Shown piece after piece: positions 7,402-16,360 of a stretch of 40,003 bases of DNA; positions within the stretch are counted from its first letter, which is position 1, and each line of letters opens with the position of its first letter. A model generated the notes under the pieces. The model ran no database searches, was not told where the DNA came from, and saw only the letters and a list, made by a program, of their open reading frames with translations. A program made the translations under genes and the position numbers. Source of the DNA: Fibrobacter sp. (GTDB taxonomy: Bacteria; Fibrobacterota; Fibrobacteria; Fibrobacterales; Fibrobacteraceae); NCBI GenBank assembly GCA_017965445.1, contig JAGCPZ010000053.1, positions 1 to 40,003 of the forward strand, read 5' to 3'.

Positions 7402-8169
7402 ATGATGAAAATGATTCGTACAATTTCCATTCTCTCGTTCTTATCGGTCTCGGCGTTTGCAGCGCCTTGGCTTGGTCTCATTTATAAGAAATCCCTTTAC
7501 GAAAATCACCTGGCGCTCCTTGTTTCTGGCGTCCATCCTGAATCGGGCTGCCTTTCTGCGGGTGTCGTTTCGGGAGACCTGGTCATCGGGGTCGATGGCA
7601 AGGAACTGGTCAATGTGGCGCAAATCCAGAATGTTCTGAAAGATGCAGCCGTGGGTTCGAAAGTAGATATCGAAATTTTCCGTGATGGCAAGCGTATTCC
7701 GCTGACGGTGACGCTTACGGAACGCCCGGACGACATCTCCAGTTTGACGGGTTCTGCCATCGGGAGCAAAATGGCCTCGTTTGGCAAGAACTTCTACAAG
7801 AATGGCGAAAAAAGGCAAGAGGCTCCGAAGGCAACACTTTTGGATTTCTGGGCGACCTGGTGCGGACCTTGCCGCCATACGCTCCCCGTGCTCGAACAGA
7901 TGTACAACAAGTATTCAAGTCAAGGGCTTGAAATTATCGGTATTTCTTCCGAACCCAAAAATACGCTGCTATCGTTCTACAAGAAACAGCATGCGTCTCC
8001 GTATCCGTTGTACCGCGATGCCGATCAAGGGCTTTGGCGCCGTTACGGGATCCATGCGGTCCCTACGCTCATGCTCCTCGATGCGAACGGTTACATCAAG
8101 CGCGTTTGGAGTGGAGCCCCGAGCTTTGAATTGCTCGAAAAGCTAGTGCTCGAAGTGCTGGAAAAATAG
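7402..8169 (+). CDS. Secreted PDZ-thioredoxin (TlpA/ResA-like) fusion protein
   Basis: A 255-residue protein with a signal peptide (residues 1-20, ending AFA). A PDZ domain (about 22-108) shows GVVSGDLVIGVDGKEL. The C-terminal TlpA/ResA-like domain (about 125-255) has the redox motif WCGPC (Cys154, Cys157) and the cis-Pro loop AVPTLML (Pro221). Such periplasmic thioredoxins reduce or isomerise disulfides, for example during cytochrome c maturation. The PDZ part may hold a substrate or partner; that is inference. It is the last gene of the group pyrD - barrel protein - PDZ/thioredoxin. It is closed by a terminator at 8191. Confidence 0.85.
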   Translation: MMKMIRTISILSFLSVSAFAAPWLGLIYKKSLYENHLALLVSGVHPESGCLSAGVVSGDLVIGVDGKELVNVAQIQNVLKDAAVGSKVDIEIFRDGKRIPLTVTLTERPDDISSLTGSAIGSKMASFGKNFYKNGEKRQEAPKATLLDFWATWCGPCRHTLPVLEQMYNKYSSQGLEIIGISSEPKNTLLSFYKKQHASPYPLYRDADQGLWRRYGIHAVPTLMLLDANGYIKRVWSGAPSFELLEKLVLEVLEK

Positions 8170-8190
8170 GTCGCGATTTGCAAATAAACA

Positions 8191-8220
8191 AGCCCGCGTT
8201 TTTTGACGCGGGCTGCTTTT
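8191..8220. terminator. Rho-independent terminator, probably bidirectional
   Basis: The stem AGCCCGCG (8191-8198) pairs with CGCGGGCT (8207-8214) and is followed by GCTTTT. It lies between the convergent ends of the PDZ-thioredoxin gene (8169) and the minus-strand lipoprotein gene (8260). Confidence 0.85.
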
Positions 8221-8259
8221 ACACTAAAAAACTTAAACTCATAAAACTAAGTTCCAAGC

Positions 8260-8637
8260 TTAGTCGTAATTGGACTTGGCTTCGGACTGTGCTTTGAATA
8301 TCTTGTCGTATTCGTCCTTCGAGATTCTCTTGTAACCAGTGACAATCTTGCCGGATTCGTCTTCGCCAAATTCATAGTAGGCGGAGTCGCCTTTCACGCG
8401 CATCAAAATATCCATGTTGAGGGAGTTTTTGCCGCGGAGGGCGTTGTTTTCGTATTTGGCGGTCAAGTCTCCGTTCACGTTCCTGATAGTGTAGTCGATG
8501 TTGTTCTCAGTGAATACTTCGAAAATCATGTCGGCTTCGCCTTTCCAGTAGCCTGTGTATTGGGCTTGATTATCGCCGCAGCCGAAGAACGTGAAAGAAG
8601 AAAGAAGAAGTGCAGAGAGAAGAATTTTTGTTTTCAT
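8260..8637 (-). CDS. Small lipoprotein
   Basis: A 125-residue precursor. The signal peptide MKTKILLSALLLSSFTFFGC carries a lipobox-like FFGC (Cys20). The mature part (CGDNQAQYTGYWKGEADMIF and onward) is short, acidic and predicted to be mostly beta strands, resembling a small lipocalin-like or META-like fold; no family is recognised. It lies 67 bases downstream of the FGE-like gene on the same strand and has its own promoter-like TCTAATTTAAA upstream of the ATG, so it may be separately transcribed. Confidence 0.75.
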   Translation of the reverse strand: MKTKILLSALLLSSFTFFGCGDNQAQYTGYWKGEADMIFEVFTENNIDYTIRNVNGDLTAKYENNALRGKNSLNMDILMRVKGDSAYYEFGEDESGKIVTGYKRISKDEYDKIFKAQSEAKSNYD

Positions 8638-8704
8638 GGCTTTAAATTAGAATTTTTTTTTCGTTTAAGTTAGTGAAACTATGTAACGTTGTTTTAACGG
8701 AACA

Positions 8705-9955
8705 TTATTTACAGCACCTGAAACCGACGCTTGGGTACTGATTCTGTGGATAAAAACTGAACTTGCTTTCGGAACAGCGGCTTTCGTTGTTGGTATTCCA
8801 CGCTCCGCCTGCGACCAGGAACTTGTCCGGGTGCTGTTTGCTGGTCGTCGATGTCCATTCCCAGAGGTTGCCGTTCATGTCGTACATGCCCCACCAGCTG
8901 CGGCATTGTGTTTTGCGGCCGCTGCGTTTGGCGGCTTTCGTGTTGGTGTTGCACTTGCTCTGCTTGTAGCTGTTGCCGTAAGAATACTTGAATCCGTCCT
9001 TGCCACGGCAAGCGGCTTGCCATTCATCGATGGTGCAGAGGTGTTTGCCTTCGCTTGAGCAAATGCGGGCGGCTTCTTCTTGGCTTACCATGTCCTTGGG
9101 GGTGGCGTCCGGCTGGTTCGGGTATTCGTAGGCATCGACGCAGACGGTTTTTGCGCCCACTGGGACAGGGAATGCGTTCTTTCCGCAGACATTGTCGCTA
9201 GCCATGTCGTATTTGGCTTCTTCCCAGGCGCTACGGTTTCCGACGGAATCTTCGGCGTAGAAGAATACGGAGCCGGTCTTGTTGTAGTCAATCCCCTTGC
9301 TTGCGTCTTGCGGGTTGAGCGTGTCGCCGATGGAGACGAATGTCTTGCACTTGATTTCGTCGCACTTGACTTTCAGTTTGATGGGGTCGTAGTAACGGCC
9401 GGCTGGCGGTGCGATTTCGGCGGAGGGTGGGACTTTGTCCGAATTGCGGAGGCTGTCGGCGAGTCGAGCCTTGTTCAAGGAATCCTGTCTGGCCTTGTCG
9501 AGTCTAGCCAAAGAGTCCAGGCTGTCTTTGCGTGCTTTGCGGACTGCGCGGATGCTGTCACGAAAGTTCCTGAGGCTATCCTTGTTGATTGCCGGTTTAA
9601 TGTTGGCAAGAGAGTCCGCGATGCGGAGACTATCTGCCCTGCGCAGGCTGTCGGCCATGCGTAGGCTGTCGGCGATTCTTGCGTCTTCGAGCGCCTTCAG
9701 GCTGTCTGCCTTGGCTTGTTCAAGCTGACGGAGACTGTCGAGTATTTGCTGCTGGCGCAAGGCGAGTTCCGAAAGCTTCTGGTCCTCAAGGGCCTGTTGC
9801 TTGATTTTGTTCAGTTGGCACTGTACAATGAACAGGCAAATGAGCAAAAGCAACATCAAAAGCAAGATGACGAGATTGCGTTTCCCGTTTTTCTTCTCGT
9901 TCTTGGGCGTGTTGTTTTGTGGGTTCTGCGTAGAATTGTTTGTTTGGTTTTTCAT
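8705..9955 (-). CDS. Membrane-anchored FGE/SUMF1-like protein with coiled-coil and chitobiase-type domain
   Basis: This 416-residue protein has four parts. There is a cytoplasmic Asn/Lys-rich start and a transmembrane helix (about 28-46). Next comes a long coiled coil (about 47-170) built of repeated ADSLRxADSLR units. A beta domain (about 176-250) resembles the chitobiase C-terminal type (PPAGRYYDPIKLKVKC...VFFYAEDSVGNRSAW). The C-terminal part (about 260-416) is FGE-sulfatase/SUMF1-like, with CVDAYEYPN, HLCTIDEWQAACRG, MYDMNGNLWEWT, VAGGAW and the ending VGFRCCK. Such domains often act as binding or scaffold modules without formylglycine-forming activity. It follows cdaA after 7 bases and is probably the last gene of that operon. 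Confidence 0.8.
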   Translation of the reverse strand: MKNQTNNSTQNPQNNTPKNEKKNGKRNLVILLLMLLLLICLFIVQCQLNKIKQQALEDQKLSELALRQQQILDSLRQLEQAKADSLKALEDARIADSLRMADSLRRADSLRIADSLANIKPAINKDSLRNFRDSIRAVRKARKDSLDSLARLDKARQDSLNKARLADSLRNSDKVPPSAEIAPPAGRYYDPIKLKVKCDEIKCKTFVSIGDTLNPQDASKGIDYNKTGSVFFYAEDSVGNRSAWEEAKYDMASDNVCGKNAFPVPVGAKTVCVDAYEYPNQPDATPKDMVSQEEAARICSSEGKHLCTIDEWQAACRGKDGFKYSYGNSYKQSKCNTNTKAAKRSGRKTQCRSWWGMYDMNGNLWEWTSTTSKQHPDKFLVAGGAWNTNNESRCSESKFSFYPQNQYPSVGFRCCK

Positions 9956-9962
9956 AGCGTTC

Positions 9963-10805
9963 CTAGTTTTCTACAGCTTCGTTTTCACTTTCGTTAGAGT
10001 CTTCGTCGATGACTTCGTTAAAGAGTTCGTGCCAGTGGCGGAAAATTTCCGCTTTGAGTTCTTTCGGAGTGAGGCCGCGTCTCAAGTTGTTCCTGTAGGC
10101 GGTGGAAATCTTTCCGGTTTCTTCGGAGACGATGATGATGAGGGCATCGCTTTCGGCGGCGAGAGCCTTTGCGGCGCGGTGGCGCATGCCGTAGCCAGCG
10201 TCTCCTTCGATGTTACCCGTCGGCATCGGGAGGATGCAGCCTGCGGCGACAATCGATTTGCAGTTGAGGATGACGGCACCATCGTGTAATGCGGAATTCG
10301 GGAAGAACAGGGCGCGTAAAAGTCTGGAACTGATGCGAGCGTCGAGCAGTTCGCCTGTATCGGCGTAGTTCTTGAGCCCGACTCGCTTTTCTAAAACGAT
10401 GAGCGCACCCGTCTTGGTCTTTGCCAGGTCCTGCACTGCGGTGCAAATCTTTTGAGCGATGTCGTCGAGACCGCTGGCGTGGAAGAGGATGTTGCGCAAA
10501 TCGACCTTACTGACGCTCTGGCCGATTCGTGTAAGGGCGCTTCGGATTTCGGGCTGGAATAGAATCACGACAGCGATAATACCGAGGGTGGCGAGGTTAC
10601 TGAGCATCCACACGAGGGTGTGCAGTTCCCACCATTGAGCAATGAGCCATGCGAGAATGAGCAAGAACGAACCGAAAATCATCTGTGCCGCACGCGTTCC
10701 GCGGAACAGCAAGAAGATGTAGTAAAGAATAACCGATATGAGGAGAATGTCCAGAATGTCGGCCATTCGAACATCGATGATGTTGAATAACTTAAACAGG
10801 GTCAT
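9963..10805 (-). CDS. cdaA: Diadenylate cyclase CdaA
   Basis: The membrane enzyme that makes cyclic di-AMP from two ATP. Three hydrophobic helices fill residues about 15-85. The DAC domain follows, with GALIVLEK (133-140), LHDGAVI (173-179, the DGA motif) and GYGMRHRAA (204-212, the RHR motif), the two catalytic signatures of the family. VSEETGKIS (226-234) is also typical. The length of 280 residues is usual. The ATG at 10805 overlaps the folP stop by 14 bases, so translation is probably coupled. Cyclic di-AMP commonly controls potassium and osmolyte balance and cell-wall homeostasis, and cdaA is often clustered with folP in bacteria. Confidence 0.93.
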   Translation of the reverse strand: MTLFKLFNIIDVRMADILDILLISVILYYIFLLFRGTRAAQMIFGSFLLILAWLIAQWWELHTLVWMLSNLATLGIIAVVILFQPEIRSALTRIGQSVSKVDLRNILFHASGLDDIAQKICTAVQDLAKTKTGALIVLEKRVGLKNYADTGELLDARISSRLLRALFFPNSALHDGAVILNCKSIVAAGCILPMPTGNIEGDAGYGMRHRAAKALAAESDALIIIVSEETGKISTAYRNNLRRGLTPKELKAEIFRHWHELFNEVIDEDSNESENEAVEN

Positions 10806-11706
10806 GGGACTTCAGAGCCTCCAGGTATAAAAGGGATTCCTTTGCCTCGCGAACATCGTGAACGCGGATAACGCTTGCACCGCCAAGGGCGGCGACAACT
10901 CCTGCCGTAACGGTCGGAATAAGTCTGTCGCTTGATTCAAGGCCCATCATCTTGCCGATGTAGGACTTTCTGGACGTGCCAATCAAAACGGGGTAGCCGT
11001 CCTTGAGCATTTCATCGACGGACTTCATCAAGTCGATGTTGTCCTGGACCGTCTTTCCAAAACCAATGCCCGGGTCGATGCAGATGCGTTCACGCTCGAC
11101 TCCTGCGTCCAGCAGCTTTTTCACTTGCGCGAGGAGTTCTTCCCGAACTTCCTGAACGACGTTCGTGTAGGGCTTGAAATCCTGCTGCATCGTGCCGAAG
11201 TTTCCGCGCATGTGGTTCAGTACCACGCTAGCCTTTGTCTGCGCAACTGTTTCAATCATCTTCGGGTCCATCATGCAGGCGCTGATATCGTTGATGATGT
11301 GGGCGCCAAGACGCATGCACTCTTCGGCGACTTTCGCCTTGACCGTATCGACCGAGATGTAGAACTTGCGAAAACCCGGATTGTTCAGGTCTTCCGAAAT
11401 CGTCGCCGTCTGCGCGAGCGCTTCGACTACCGGACATACGCGGTCCAGTTCTTCTTGTTCGCTCACCGGAGCACTTCCTGGGCGGCTGCTTTCACCGCCG
11501 ATGTCGAGAATCACGGCTCCTTGTTCGACTAGCGAAATCGCATGCTCGTAAGCGGCTTCGGGCGTGTTATGCTTTCCTCCATCGAAAAAACTGTCCGGGG
11601 TAACGTTTACGATACCCATGACAAGCGGCATCCTTGAAGCCGGAATAACATCGTTGCCGATTTTCCAAGGAATAGCGCGTGTTGATTCAATTAAAGTACG
11701 GAGCAT
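10792..11706 (-). CDS. folP: Dihydropteroate synthase
   Basis: Condenses p-aminobenzoate with dihydropterin pyrophosphate in folate synthesis. Diagnostic motifs are GIVNVTPDSFFDGG (about 31-44) and ILDIGGESSRPGS (about 65-77), followed by HIINDIS, IDPGIGFGKT and PVLIGTSRKSYIG; all are the standard pterin- and phosphate-binding loops. The length of 304 residues is slightly above average because of a short N-terminal extension. It begins 21 bases after the ftsH stop and overlaps cdaA by 14 bases, placing it inside the tilS-ftsH-folP-cdaA operon. Confidence 0.95.
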   Translation of the reverse strand: MLRTLIESTRAIPWKIGNDVIPASRMPLVMGIVNVTPDSFFDGGKHNTPEAAYEHAISLVEQGAVILDIGGESSRPGSAPVSEQEELDRVCPVVEALAQTATISEDLNNPGFRKFYISVDTVKAKVAEECMRLGAHIINDISACMMDPKMIETVAQTKASVVLNHMRGNFGTMQQDFKPYTNVVQEVREELLAQVKKLLDAGVERERICIDPGIGFGKTVQDNIDLMKSVDEMLKDGYPVLIGTSRKSYIGKMMGLESSDRLIPTVTAGVVAALGGASVIRVHDVREAKESLLYLEALKSHDPV

Positions 11707-11727
11707 GTTAAGCGAGTTCTTAATTAT

Positions 11728-13857
11728 TTACTGTTGTTCGGTTTCTTTTACGGAATTGGTGGCGGTCTCGTTGCCTGCGACGGAATTGGTGGCGGTCTCG
11801 TTGCCGGTGGCGGGTGCGGGCTGCACGTCGGTAATCGGTGCAACCGGAGGTTGGTCACCCGGGTCGGGCGGTGGAGTGTTTTCTTCTTCGCGTTTCTTCG
11901 CGAGTTCTTCCATGGCCTGGTACTGGCGGCTCTTCTTTGTTCCGGTGAGCTTTTCGCCAGCCATCACGCGGTCAATCTCTTCGCGGTCCAAAACTTCAAA
12001 TTCGAACAGCGCTTCGGCGAGGTCGATGAGCTTGTCCTTGTTCTCTTCGAGGAGCTTGCGTGCAGCCTGGTCCATGCGCTTGATGAGGTTGTTGATGGCG
12101 TTGTCGATTTTTTCGGCCATCATCTCGGACATTTCCTTCGGCTTGCTTATTTCGCGGCCCAGGAACACTTCGCCATCGGCACGACTGTAGCAGACAGGTC
12201 CGATTTCTTCGTCGAAGCCCCATTCCGTGACCATCTTGCGGGCAAGTTCTGTGGCGCGCTGGATGTCGTTCGAAGCACCGGTACTCTGGTGGTTGAAGAA
12301 GATGAGTTCGGCGAGGCGGCCTGACATCATGATCATGATGCGTTCTTCGGCATACTCGCGGCTGTAGCTCACCTGGTCGCGTTCGGGCAAACTCATGGTC
12401 ACACCGAGAGCGCGTCCGCGCGGGATAATCGTAATCTTGTGGAGCGGATCGCTGTGCTTGCACAGGAGAGTCATCAATGCGTGGCCAGCCTCGTGGTAAG
12501 CGGTGTGGCGCTTCTCTTCGTCTGTCATCAGGAGCGTACGGCGTTCAGCACCCATGCTGAGCTTGTCGCGAGCTTCTTCGAAGTCGAGCATCGTCACTTT
12601 CTTGTTGTTGAACCTTGCGGCGAGGAGCGCTGCCTCGTTTACCAAGTTCTCGAGGTCGGCACCGGCAAGTCCCGGCGTTCCCTTGGCGACTGCCTTTACA
12701 TCGACATCCGGTGCGAGAGGCACTTTGCGCTTCTTCAGGTGAACCTTCAAGATTTCTTCGCGGCCCTTGAGGTCGGGGAGTCCCACCACAATCTGACGGT
12801 CAAAACGACCCGGACGCAACAGCGCCTTGTCGAGTACGTCAGGACGGTTTGTGGCGGCAATCAAAATCACGCCTTCGTTAGCGGTAAAGCCGTCCATTTC
12901 CACGAGCAACTGGTTCAAAGTCTGTTCGCGTTCGTCGTGACCGCCACCGAGACCCGCACCACGCTGGCGACCCACAGCATCAATTTCATCGATGAACAAA
13001 ATGCACGGGGCATTCTTCTTGCCTGTTTCGAACAAGTCGCGCACGCGGGATGCGCCCACGCCCACGAACATTTCCACAAAATCCGAACCCGACATGCTGA
13101 AGAACGGCACGCCAGCTTCACCTGCAACTGCGCGGGCGAGAAGCGTCTTACCCGTGCCCGGAGGGCCAACGAGCAAAGCACCCTTTGGAATGCGACCGCC
13201 CAAAGCATCGTACTTTTTCGGGTCTTTCAAAAACTCCACCAGTTCCTGCAAGTCCTGCTTCGCTTCGTCGCATCCGGCAACGTCATTGAACGTCGTCTTC
13301 TTCTGGGCGTTCAGCTGCTTAACCTGGCTCTTGCCAAAGGAGAACGGGCTCTTTCCGCCACCGCCCATCTGACGAGTCATCATGATGTAGAAGAACGCGA
13401 TCAGCAAAATTGCCGGGAGGAATGCAATCAAAGTGTCAAGCCAAGTGGTCGATTCGTGGATGACCTTGACCTTGACTCCCTTGAATGTTTCCCACGCCGA
13501 AATCTGTTCGTTCGAAATTTCGAGCATGTGGCTCTTGAAATGCTTGGTGCTCACGTCACCGCTTGCGCGCGTAAATCTGGCCAGAGCGCTCCGGTTCTTT
13601 TTCGCCTCGGCAATTTCTTCCGGGGTCATTTTGTATGCGCCTTCGATAATCACGCCATCGGGAGTCTTTTGCAGCGTAAGTTCGGTGATGACCTTCGCGG
13701 AATCGCCCATCATCGCCAAAAATTCAGTACGGGTAATATCTTTTTCGGAATCCTTTGCTGTCATGGGGAACATGACAAAAAGCATGAGGAGCATGATGAG
13801 AACAATGATGAAATTTCTGTTCTTAAAAGGGGCTGTAGGCTTCTTAGGTTGATTCAT
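11728..13857 (-). CDS. ftsH: ATP-dependent zinc metalloprotease FtsH
   Basis: A membrane AAA+ protease that extracts and degrades membrane and regulatory proteins. It has TM helices at about 16-32 and 141-160 flanking a periplasmic domain, Walker A GPPGTGKT (231-238), Walker B ILFIDEID (286-293), the second region of homology around RPGRFDRQ (348-355) and the zinc site HEAGH (455-459). The tail after about residue 660 is low complexity (Pro/Asp/Thr/Glu) and includes a perfect 10-residue duplication [10 protein letters not shown] from a 30-bp tandem repeat. The ATG at 13857 has an AAGGAT ribosome-binding site inside the end of tilS and overlaps tilS by 14 bases. Confidence 0.97.
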   Translation of the reverse strand: MNQPKKPTAPFKNRNFIIVLIMLLMLFVMFPMTAKDSEKDITRTEFLAMMGDSAKVITELTLQKTPDGVIIEGAYKMTPEEIAEAKKNRSALARFTRASGDVSTKHFKSHMLEISNEQISAWETFKGVKVKVIHESTTWLDTLIAFLPAILLIAFFYIMMTRQMGGGGKSPFSFGKSQVKQLNAQKKTTFNDVAGCDEAKQDLQELVEFLKDPKKYDALGGRIPKGALLVGPPGTGKTLLARAVAGEAGVPFFSMSGSDFVEMFVGVGASRVRDLFETGKKNAPCILFIDEIDAVGRQRGAGLGGGHDEREQTLNQLLVEMDGFTANEGVILIAATNRPDVLDKALLRPGRFDRQIVVGLPDLKGREEILKVHLKKRKVPLAPDVDVKAVAKGTPGLAGADLENLVNEAALLAARFNNKKVTMLDFEEARDKLSMGAERRTLLMTDEEKRHTAYHEAGHALMTLLCKHSDPLHKITIIPRGRALGVTMSLPERDQVSYSREYAEERIMIMMSGRLAELIFFNHQSTGASNDIQRATELARKMVTEWGFDEEIGPVCYSRADGEVFLGREISKPKEMSEMMAEKIDNAINNLIKRMDQAARKLLEENKDKLIDLAEALFEFEVLDREEIDRVMAGEKLTGTKKSRQYQAMEELAKKREEENTPPPDPGDQPPVAPITDVQPAPATGNETATNSVAGNETATNSVKETEQQ
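11750..11805 (-). repeat. 30-bp tandem duplication in the ftsH tail
   Basis: A 26-base block beginning ACGGAATTGG occurs identically at 11750-11775 and 11780-11805, with a period of 30. In the ftsH frame it encodes [10 protein letters not shown] followed by [10 protein letters not shown]. The period is a multiple of three, so copy-number change would not shift the frame. Confidence 0.9.
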
Positions 13858-15208
13858 TATAATCCTTTTCGTTCATCTCGCAAGATACAAATTTCTGGGC
13901 GTCTTCGGGGGTGCAAAATTCGCAAAACTTGATGGTATGGCGTATTTTGACGATGGAACGCTTGCGATATACGGCGCGTACTGGAATTTTGACGTGGCCC
14001 GGTTCTTTAGGGCCATAGAAAAAGCCAATCGGGAAGCGGAAACCTAGCTCCGAAAGCCATAACCGGAACAACTCGGAAAGGTCGGCATTTGCATGCTCCC
14101 GCAGAATTTTATTGAGTTTTTTCTTGTCTAGTGAGATTGAGGTATGGGGTATGATGGAGACGAGAGACGAGTCTTCTTGTTTCGTCATTCTGAGGCGAGT
14201 TTCGCCGAAGAATCCAGTGCATTTTCCGACCGCATTGTCATCCCCGACTTGTTCGGGGATCACTATCTTGTTTTGCAAGGCTTTTCCGAACACTTCTTCG
14301 CATTTTACCATCACTTTGGCGTACGCTTTGTCGGCAAGTCCCGCGATGCGGCAGAGTTGCTTTGTCGCACCCGGGCATTCTCTTTCCAGATTCGGCAAAA
14401 TTTCGTGACGAATCTTGTTGCGGGCGAACTTTACATCCGCATTGCTCTCGTCCTCACACCAAGTTAATTTGTTCTTTCTTGCATATTCGAGCAATTCTGC
14501 ACGAGTCACGTTCAGGAAAGGACGGTAAATATAGACGAGAGACGAAAGACGAGAGACGAAGGACTCGTCATTCTGAGCGAAATTTGACAAGTTCTCCAAC
14601 CGGTAAGGTCCCTGAGCTTGTCGAAGGGCCTGAATCCCGCGTAACCCTGCAAGCGTCGTTCCGCGCTTAAGTCGCATGAGCATCGTTTCCGCTTGATCGT
14701 TCGCATGATGCGCCGTCACGATTATAGACGAAAGACGAGAGACGAAAGACGAGAGAGAATTGTCATCCTGAGCGCTAGTTGTCATTCCGGCCTCCGTGCC
14801 GGAATCACCATTGTTTTCGTCATCCCCACGCTCTACGCTGTCATTCCCGCGCAGGCGGGAATCTCCAATTGCATCTACAATCTCGACCAGCGCTTTGTAC
14901 CTAGCATCCCTTGCGTTTTCTTCAAGCGAACCTTCGGCAGCCTTGAGCGCCTCGCCATCCAATCGTTTCAAGAAAAACGGAACCCCATGCGACTTCGCAA
15001 ACTCCTCGACAAAAGCGGCATCCCTATCAGCAGTTCCGACCCGCAGCCCGTGATGTACATGCGCAATCCCCAGCCATTCAATTCCAAGTGCATCGCGGTT
15101 CTCGATAAAATAATGAGCCAAGCAAATAGAATCCAAACCGCCCGAAACTGCAAGCAGCAGGCGCTTGAACCCATGACGGCGAATATGTTCGACTAAATCG
15201 AATGTCAA
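13844..15208 (-). CDS. tilS: tRNA(Ile)-lysidine synthase with three repeat-derived insertions
   Basis: Modifies the wobble C of the CAU-anticodon tRNA-Ile to lysidine using ATP. The PP-loop SGGLDS is at 22-27, VHHGLR at 51-56, [19 protein letters not shown] at 165-183, [16 protein letters not shown] at 228-243 and [21 protein letters not shown] at 252-272, all in the expected order. Three stretches do not belong to the family: residues about 115-161, 194-225 and 314-356. Each is translated dispersed repeat DNA, and each sits between conserved blocks. Without them the protein would be about 332 residues. The frame is intact. The start is TTG at 15208 with no good Shine-Dalgarno sequence, but it places the PP-loop at the usual distance. 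It is the first gene of the ftsH-folP-cdaA operon. Confidence 0.92.
   Translation of the reverse strand: MTFDLVEHIRRHGFKRLLLAVSGGLDSICLAHYFIENRDALGIEWLGIAHVHHGLRVGTADRDAAFVEEFAKSHGVPFFLKRLDGEALKAAEGSLEENARDARYKALVEIVDAIGDSRLRGNDSVERGDDENNGDSGTEAGMTTSAQDDNSLSSFVSRLSSIIVTAHHANDQAETMLMRLKRGTTLAGLRGIQALRQAQGPYRLENLSNFAQNDESFVSRLSSLVYIYRPFLNVTRAELLEYARKNKLTWCEDESNADVKFARNKIRHEILPNLERECPGATKQLCRIAGLADKAYAKVMVKCEEVFGKALQNKIVIPEQVGDDNAVGKCTGFFGETRLRMTKQEDSSLVSIIPHTSISLDKKKLNKILREHANADLSELFRLWLSELGFRFPIGFFYGPKEPGHVKIPVRAVYRKRSIVKIRHTIKFCEFCTPEDAQKFVSCEMNEKDYNEST
14141..14269. repeat. Repeat cluster inside tilS (insertion 3)
   Basis: Contains tandem GACGAGA-type heptamers (14158-14171), an element running from GTCATTCTGAGGCGAG to GAAGAATCC (14183-14213) and the palindrome GTCATCCCCGA/TCGGGGATCAC (14237-14263). 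It encodes tilS residues 314-356 in an open frame, between a helix ending FGKALQNK and the C-terminal block [14 protein letters not shown]. Confidence 0.8.
14534..14629. repeat. Repeat cluster inside tilS (insertion 2)
   Basis: Contains heptamers of the GACGAGA/GACGAAA type (14534-14561), a GTCATTCTGAGCGAAATTTG element starting at 14567, and a GGTCCCTGAGCTTGTCGAAG element at 14607-14626. It encodes tilS residues 194-225 ([12 protein letters not shown]...[11 protein letters not shown]) between LRGIQ and YIYRPFL, which are normally close together in TilS. Confidence 0.8.
14726..14866. repeat. Repeat cluster inside tilS (insertion 1)
   Basis: Contains heptamers GACGAAA/GACGAGA (14726-14757), TGTCATCCTGAGCG (14761-14774), the palindrome GTCATTCCGG...CCGGAATCAC (14780-14807) and the palindrome GTCATTCCCGC...GCGGGAATC (14839-14862). 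It encodes tilS residues 115-161 between LVEIVDAIG and [10 protein letters not shown]. Four separate repeat modules stand side by side, all in a continuous open frame. Confidence 0.85.
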
Positions 15209-15262
15209 CTTAATAAGCTCTAGTGCAAAAATTATAATTGTAGCCTAAGATAAAAGTATAAA

Positions 15263-16333
15263 TTATTCATTTTGCCTGACTTGTCTTAGGCAACTCCAAA
15301 ATTCACCTTCGGTGTCAAATGAATTTTGATATTTTTTTTGAGTTGAATTGGTTACATAGCTGTAGGCTTCATGAATGGGAGTGTTTTCTATTGAAAAGTT
15401 TTCGCACATTTCTTTTGTTATAAATCCGAATTTTTTTTGTATTTCATGACATTCTTTTCCATTGTAAGAAACCATAAGGTCACTTTCTGTATAGTTTCTA
15501 CTTTTGTCAAAAGAATTACTGTATTCTACATGAAGTAGCATGTTTTCTATGAACATGGCAACTTGGTTTAATCCGGTTGAGGTTACCCAAAAATTATTGC
15601 CGAATTTAACAGTGTCTGGAACGGGTTCGTATGTATTTGTATTGGAGTTGTAATGACGAACTTGTCCTTCGTGAGTTTTTATATAATTAAAATAACCATA
15701 ACATGATTCTTGTAAATCATTTTTTTGTCCTTCAAATAGATAGTTTATTATGTTACAAAATTTCCCTGAATAATAAAAAGGTTTTGTGGTTGCATCATAA
15801 GTAATGGTTTCAATTGTACCTAGAGGTGTGATAGCCATTTGAATATTCCCTTTTTCTTCGTTTTCAAAATACTGACCATGGTATATTCGTCCGACATAAT
15901 TCCATGTGCCTAATAGCGATTTTGATGACCCGGTAAAAACGGTTGCTGCGCTAACTTGAGACATGTCTTCACATTTTTCATTGATGTAGTCACATTCGTA
16001 TAGTGTGTCGTTGGACAACTTATAACCGAAAGTACCGTGTCCACTCGGTGATGATAATTCCGTCATAGTGTCGATATTTACGACGCCCTGGTATTTATTT
16101 GTAATCCATGAAAATGAATTTGTTGATTCGTCATAAAGGCAATCATAATCAATATGGTAATACCTTAGATGGATTGTATCAAGGAAGGAGTAATATCGTG
16201 TACGTGTATATGTTATCCATTGCGTATTATCATTGTTGCTGGAAGGAAATGATTTATCTGAAGATGACGGATTTCCATCGCTGCAAGCGATAATTACCAA
16301 AGCGGTAAAAAGAAATGATAATAGTTTTTTCAT
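15263..16333 (-). CDS. Lipoprotein, member of a local tandem family (copy 1)
   Basis: A 356-residue precursor with a signal peptide and lipobox ending VIIAC (Cys17), followed by SDGNPSSSDKSF, a Ser-rich linker of the type common in Fibrobacter lipoproteins. It shares blocks with the next gene upstream (16361-17401): the Asp/Tyr-rich YYHIDYDCLYDESTNSFSW, LSNDTLYECDYINEKCED and LLGTWNYVGRI against LEEECDYDSATNSFKW, MSNDTLYECDYIGDECDD and IFSTWELVGRI. Cys residues are paired at conserved places, so disulfides are likely outside the cytoplasm. Function unknown. An AGGAG ribosome-binding site lies just upstream of the ATG at 16333. It follows the second copy after 27 bases. Confidence 0.8.
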   Translation of the reverse strand: MKKLLSFLFTALVIIACSDGNPSSSDKSFPSSNNDNTQWITYTRTRYYSFLDTIHLRYYHIDYDCLYDESTNSFSWITNKYQGVVNIDTMTELSSPSGHGTFGYKLSNDTLYECDYINEKCEDMSQVSAATVFTGSSKSLLGTWNYVGRIYHGQYFENEEKGNIQMAITPLGTIETITYDATTKPFYYSGKFCNIINYLFEGQKNDLQESCYGYFNYIKTHEGQVRHYNSNTNTYEPVPDTVKFGNNFWVTSTGLNQVAMFIENMLLHVEYSNSFDKSRNYTESDLMVSYNGKECHEIQKKFGFITKEMCENFSIENTPIHEAYSYVTNSTQKKYQNSFDTEGEFWSCLRQVRQNE

Positions 16334-16360
16334 AGATAAACTCCTATTTCGACCATGCCG

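Noticed and set aside
14534..14561. Heptamer arrays as CRISPR repeats
   Set aside because: The units are 7 bases without spacers, and no cas genes are present.
14141..14866. tilS as a pseudogene or as a sequencing/assembly artefact
   Set aside because: Frame and all catalytic blocks are intact through three insertions, and the insertion lengths are multiples of three. Artefacts would be expected to break the frame.
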